A stretch of 6,879 bases of DNA from the NCBI GenBank assembly GCA_905236835.1, contig CAJOQY010000060.1:1-6879 (forward strand), in the 5' to 3' direction. The stretch is from an uncultured Oscillibacter sp. (GTDB taxonomy: Bacteria; Bacillota; Clostridia; Oscillospirales; Oscillospiraceae). The notes under the pieces were generated by a model, which saw only the letters and a program-made list of their open reading frames with translations, was not told the origin of the DNA and made no database searches. Positions within the stretch are counted from its first letter, which is position 1. Every line of letters begins with the position of its first letter. Shown in pieces: positions 5,674 to 6,879 of this stretch. Position numbers and translations under genes: made by a program.

Positions 5674-6879
5674 ATGACGCACTTCCCCTGCGGGGCAGCG
5701 AAACGGTTCTTCCTCACCGCCGCGTCCGCGCTGGTATTGGCGGGTCTTGCCGCCGCCGAAGGAGATATGACCGGCGTTACCACCGGTTCCGGCCTGCGCC
5801 TGCGCGTTGAGCCGTCCACAAAATCCTCTGTCATTGCGACACTGGAAAATAATACAAAACTGGATATTCTGGACAACTCCAACGAAAAATGGACAAAAGT
5901 CTCTTACGACGGTCAAATCGGCTATGTGTCCGCGAATTATGTCCGCGTGACGGGCGTTTATGAAAATCATCATGTGAATAATTACGCCGAAAGCGGCGTC
6001 GCGGAATCTGAAATGACATTCCCCGGCGCGCCGCTGGAAATCCCCGCCCCCGATTGGACGGAACCCAGCCTTCAGGCGGAATCGGAGATGTTTACCGCTT
6101 TCGGCGAACCGCTTCCCGCTGAAAATGTCGAAAATAATATCACCTCATTCCCCGGCGAACCGGCTTCGGCTGAAAACGCCCAGTCATTCCCCGGCGCGCC
6201 TGTCCCGGCTGAAAACGCTCAGTCATTCCCCGGCGCGCCGTCTGAAAGCGCGGCGGTTACGGCGGAATTTTCACAGCCCCGCTCCAATGCCCCGATGGTC
6301 AACGCGTTCGGCGAACCCGTACCCCTTGAGGACGCTTACACCGGCGAATTACAGGCCCGGTCCGACGCCGCCAAGGTCAACGCGCTCGGCGAACCTGTCC
6401 CCCTTGAGGACGCTTATACCGGCGAATTACAGGCGCAATCCGACGCCGCCATGTTTAACGCGCTCGGCGAACCCGTTCCGGAAGAGGATATTTTCGATCT
6501 GCCGGAAGATGAAAACGATTATGATTTGCCCCTGCCCGACGACGCCTTTTTCGAGGAAGATTTTCAGGACGCCGGAATTAATCTGGCCATCGGCGTGGGC
6601 GTGATTACGGGCAATCAGCTTCGGATGCACACGGAGCCTTCCGCCGATTCCGAAACCGTGGCGACGCTGTCACAGAACGCGACTGTCGCCCTGCTCGACG
6701 ATACTTATGACGGCTGGTATAAAATCTCCTGCGGCGGTTATACGGGCTATATCTCGTCTAATTATTATATGCCCTTGGATGTCAGCAGTATCGAGACTTA
6801 CGCGAAAGTCAGCGGCGACGGCGTGGCGATTCATGACGCCGCTTTCGGCGAAAGCAATGTTTTGCAGACTTTAAATAAA
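5674..6879 (+). CDS. Secreted multi-SH3b (bacterial SH3) repeat protein, C-terminus beyond the right edge
   Basis: 402 codons are open to the right edge. A signal peptide (Lys10-Arg11, hydrophobic core FFLTAASALVLAGLAAA) predicts export, with cleavage near Ala28-Glu29. Residues about 33-92 form a bacterial SH3 domain (LRLRVEPSTKSSVIATL, then WTKVSYDGQIGYVSANYVRV). Residues 115-273 are a Pro/Glu-rich degenerate repeat array with the core F/L-(P)-G-A/E-P-x-P, and 270-299 are strongly acidic. A second SH3b domain spans about 306-369 (LRMHTEPS, WYKISCGGYTGYISSNYY), and a third begins near 374. Such proteins often carry a C-terminal cell-wall hydrolase such as NlpC/P60, but none is visible, so the function stays open; SH3b domains usually bind peptidoglycan. 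ATG 5674 is chosen because AAAGGA ends 11 nt upstream; the in-frame ATG 5662 has that site directly against it, and would add only Met-Arg-Ser-Arg. Confidence 0.88.
   Translation, partial: MTHFPCGAAKRFFLTAASALVLAGLAAAEGDMTGVTTGSGLRLRVEPSTKSSVIATLENNTKLDILDNSNEKWTKVSYDGQIGYVSANYVRVTGVYENHHVNNYAESGVAESEMTFPGAPLEIPAPDWTEPSLQAESEMFTAFGEPLPAENVENNITSFPGEPASAENAQSFPGAPVPAENAQSFPGAPSESAAVTAEFSQPRSNAPMVNAFGEPVPLEDAYTGELQARSDAAKVNALGEPVPLEDAYTGELQAQSDAAMFNALGEPVPEEDIFDLPEDENDYDLPLPDDAFFEEDFQDAGINLAIGVGVITGNQLRMHTEPSADSETVATLSQNATVALLDDTYDGWYKISCGGYTGYISSNYYMPLDVSSIETYAKVSGDGVAIHDAAFGESNVLQTLNK
6145..6249 (+). repeat. 39-bp tandem repeat coding for 13-residue Pro/Glu units
   Basis: Units at 6145-6183 and 6184-6222 encode SFPGEPASAENAQ and SFPGAPVPAENAQ and share 32 of 39 bases. 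A third at 6223 starts SFPGAPSES and then diverges. It lies in frame in the SH3b gene, so copy changes would alter linker length without a frameshift. Confidence 0.8.
6301..6480 (+). repeat. 78-bp tandem repeat coding for 26-residue units
   Basis: Two full units (6301-6378 and 6379-6456) share 68 of 78 bases, and a third begins at 6457 (NALGEPVP). Each starts NA(F/L)GEPVPLEDAYTGEL and ends in a QA(R/Q)SDAA segment. 26 residues is twice the 13-residue unit upstream, and the GEP core corresponds to the FPGAP core there. A diverged unit of the same 26-residue spacing lies at 6016-6093 (TFPGAP to TAFGEP). Confidence 0.8.

Noticed and set aside
6125..6604. Overlapping plus-strand frame of 159 codons within the SH3b gene
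   Set aside because: It is a Ser/Pro/Arg-rich shadow of the in-frame repeats, has no ribosome binding site of its own, and overlaps a frame with a signal peptide and SH3b motifs.

Overview
The window comes from an endospore-forming Firmicute, most likely a Clostridia-class member (possibly Oscillospirales; this placement is inferred). The evidence is a spoIIGA-sigE pair, the mother-cell sigma factor and its dedicated membrane protease, found only in endospore formers. Codon use is mixed: GC-rich codons for Ala, Arg, Gly and Pro (GCG, CGC, GGC, CCG) sit beside AAA, AAT, ATT and TTA.

Layout. Positions 1-2913 (minus strand) hold the first 971 codons of smc, the chromosome condensation ATPase; the C-terminal head lies off the left edge. 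A 261-bp divergent intergenic region (2914-3174) holds two palindromes and a clear -10 box facing spoIIGA. On the plus strand follow spoIIGA (3175-4050, TTG start) and sigE (4097-4870). A 266-bp gap carries repeated GTTAC motifs and a textbook sigma-A promoter (TTGACA, 17 bp, TACAAT). It drives an unrecognised 105-residue gene (5137-5454). A second AT-rich gap (5455-5673) has another near-consensus promoter overlapped by palindromes. The window ends inside a gene for a secreted multi-SH3b protein (5674 to the right edge), which has a degenerate Pro/Glu-rich 13/26-residue repeat array between its SH3 domains.

How the genes work together. SpoIIGA in the asymmetric septum cleaves the N-terminal pro-sequence of pro-sigma-E and so starts mother-cell transcription. 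Both partners are intact here: the protease has the Asp-Ser-Gly-Asn active-site motif, and the sigma factor has a pro-region ending just before a conserved Tyr-Ile-Gly-Gly segment. SMC acts in chromosome organisation and is transcribed away from them. The two downstream genes have their own sigma-A-type promoters, so they look separately controlled rather than part of the spoIIG operon. The exported SH3b protein probably acts in the cell envelope, but its C-terminus, where any catalytic domain would be expected, is outside the window.

I do not see a mobile element, CRISPR array, tRNA or rRNA. The most unusual points are an AT-rich 13-residue insertion near the start of sigma-E, the repeat array in the SH3b protein, and the phased GTTAC motifs around the promoter at 5057-5085. 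None of these amounts to a demonstrated new system.
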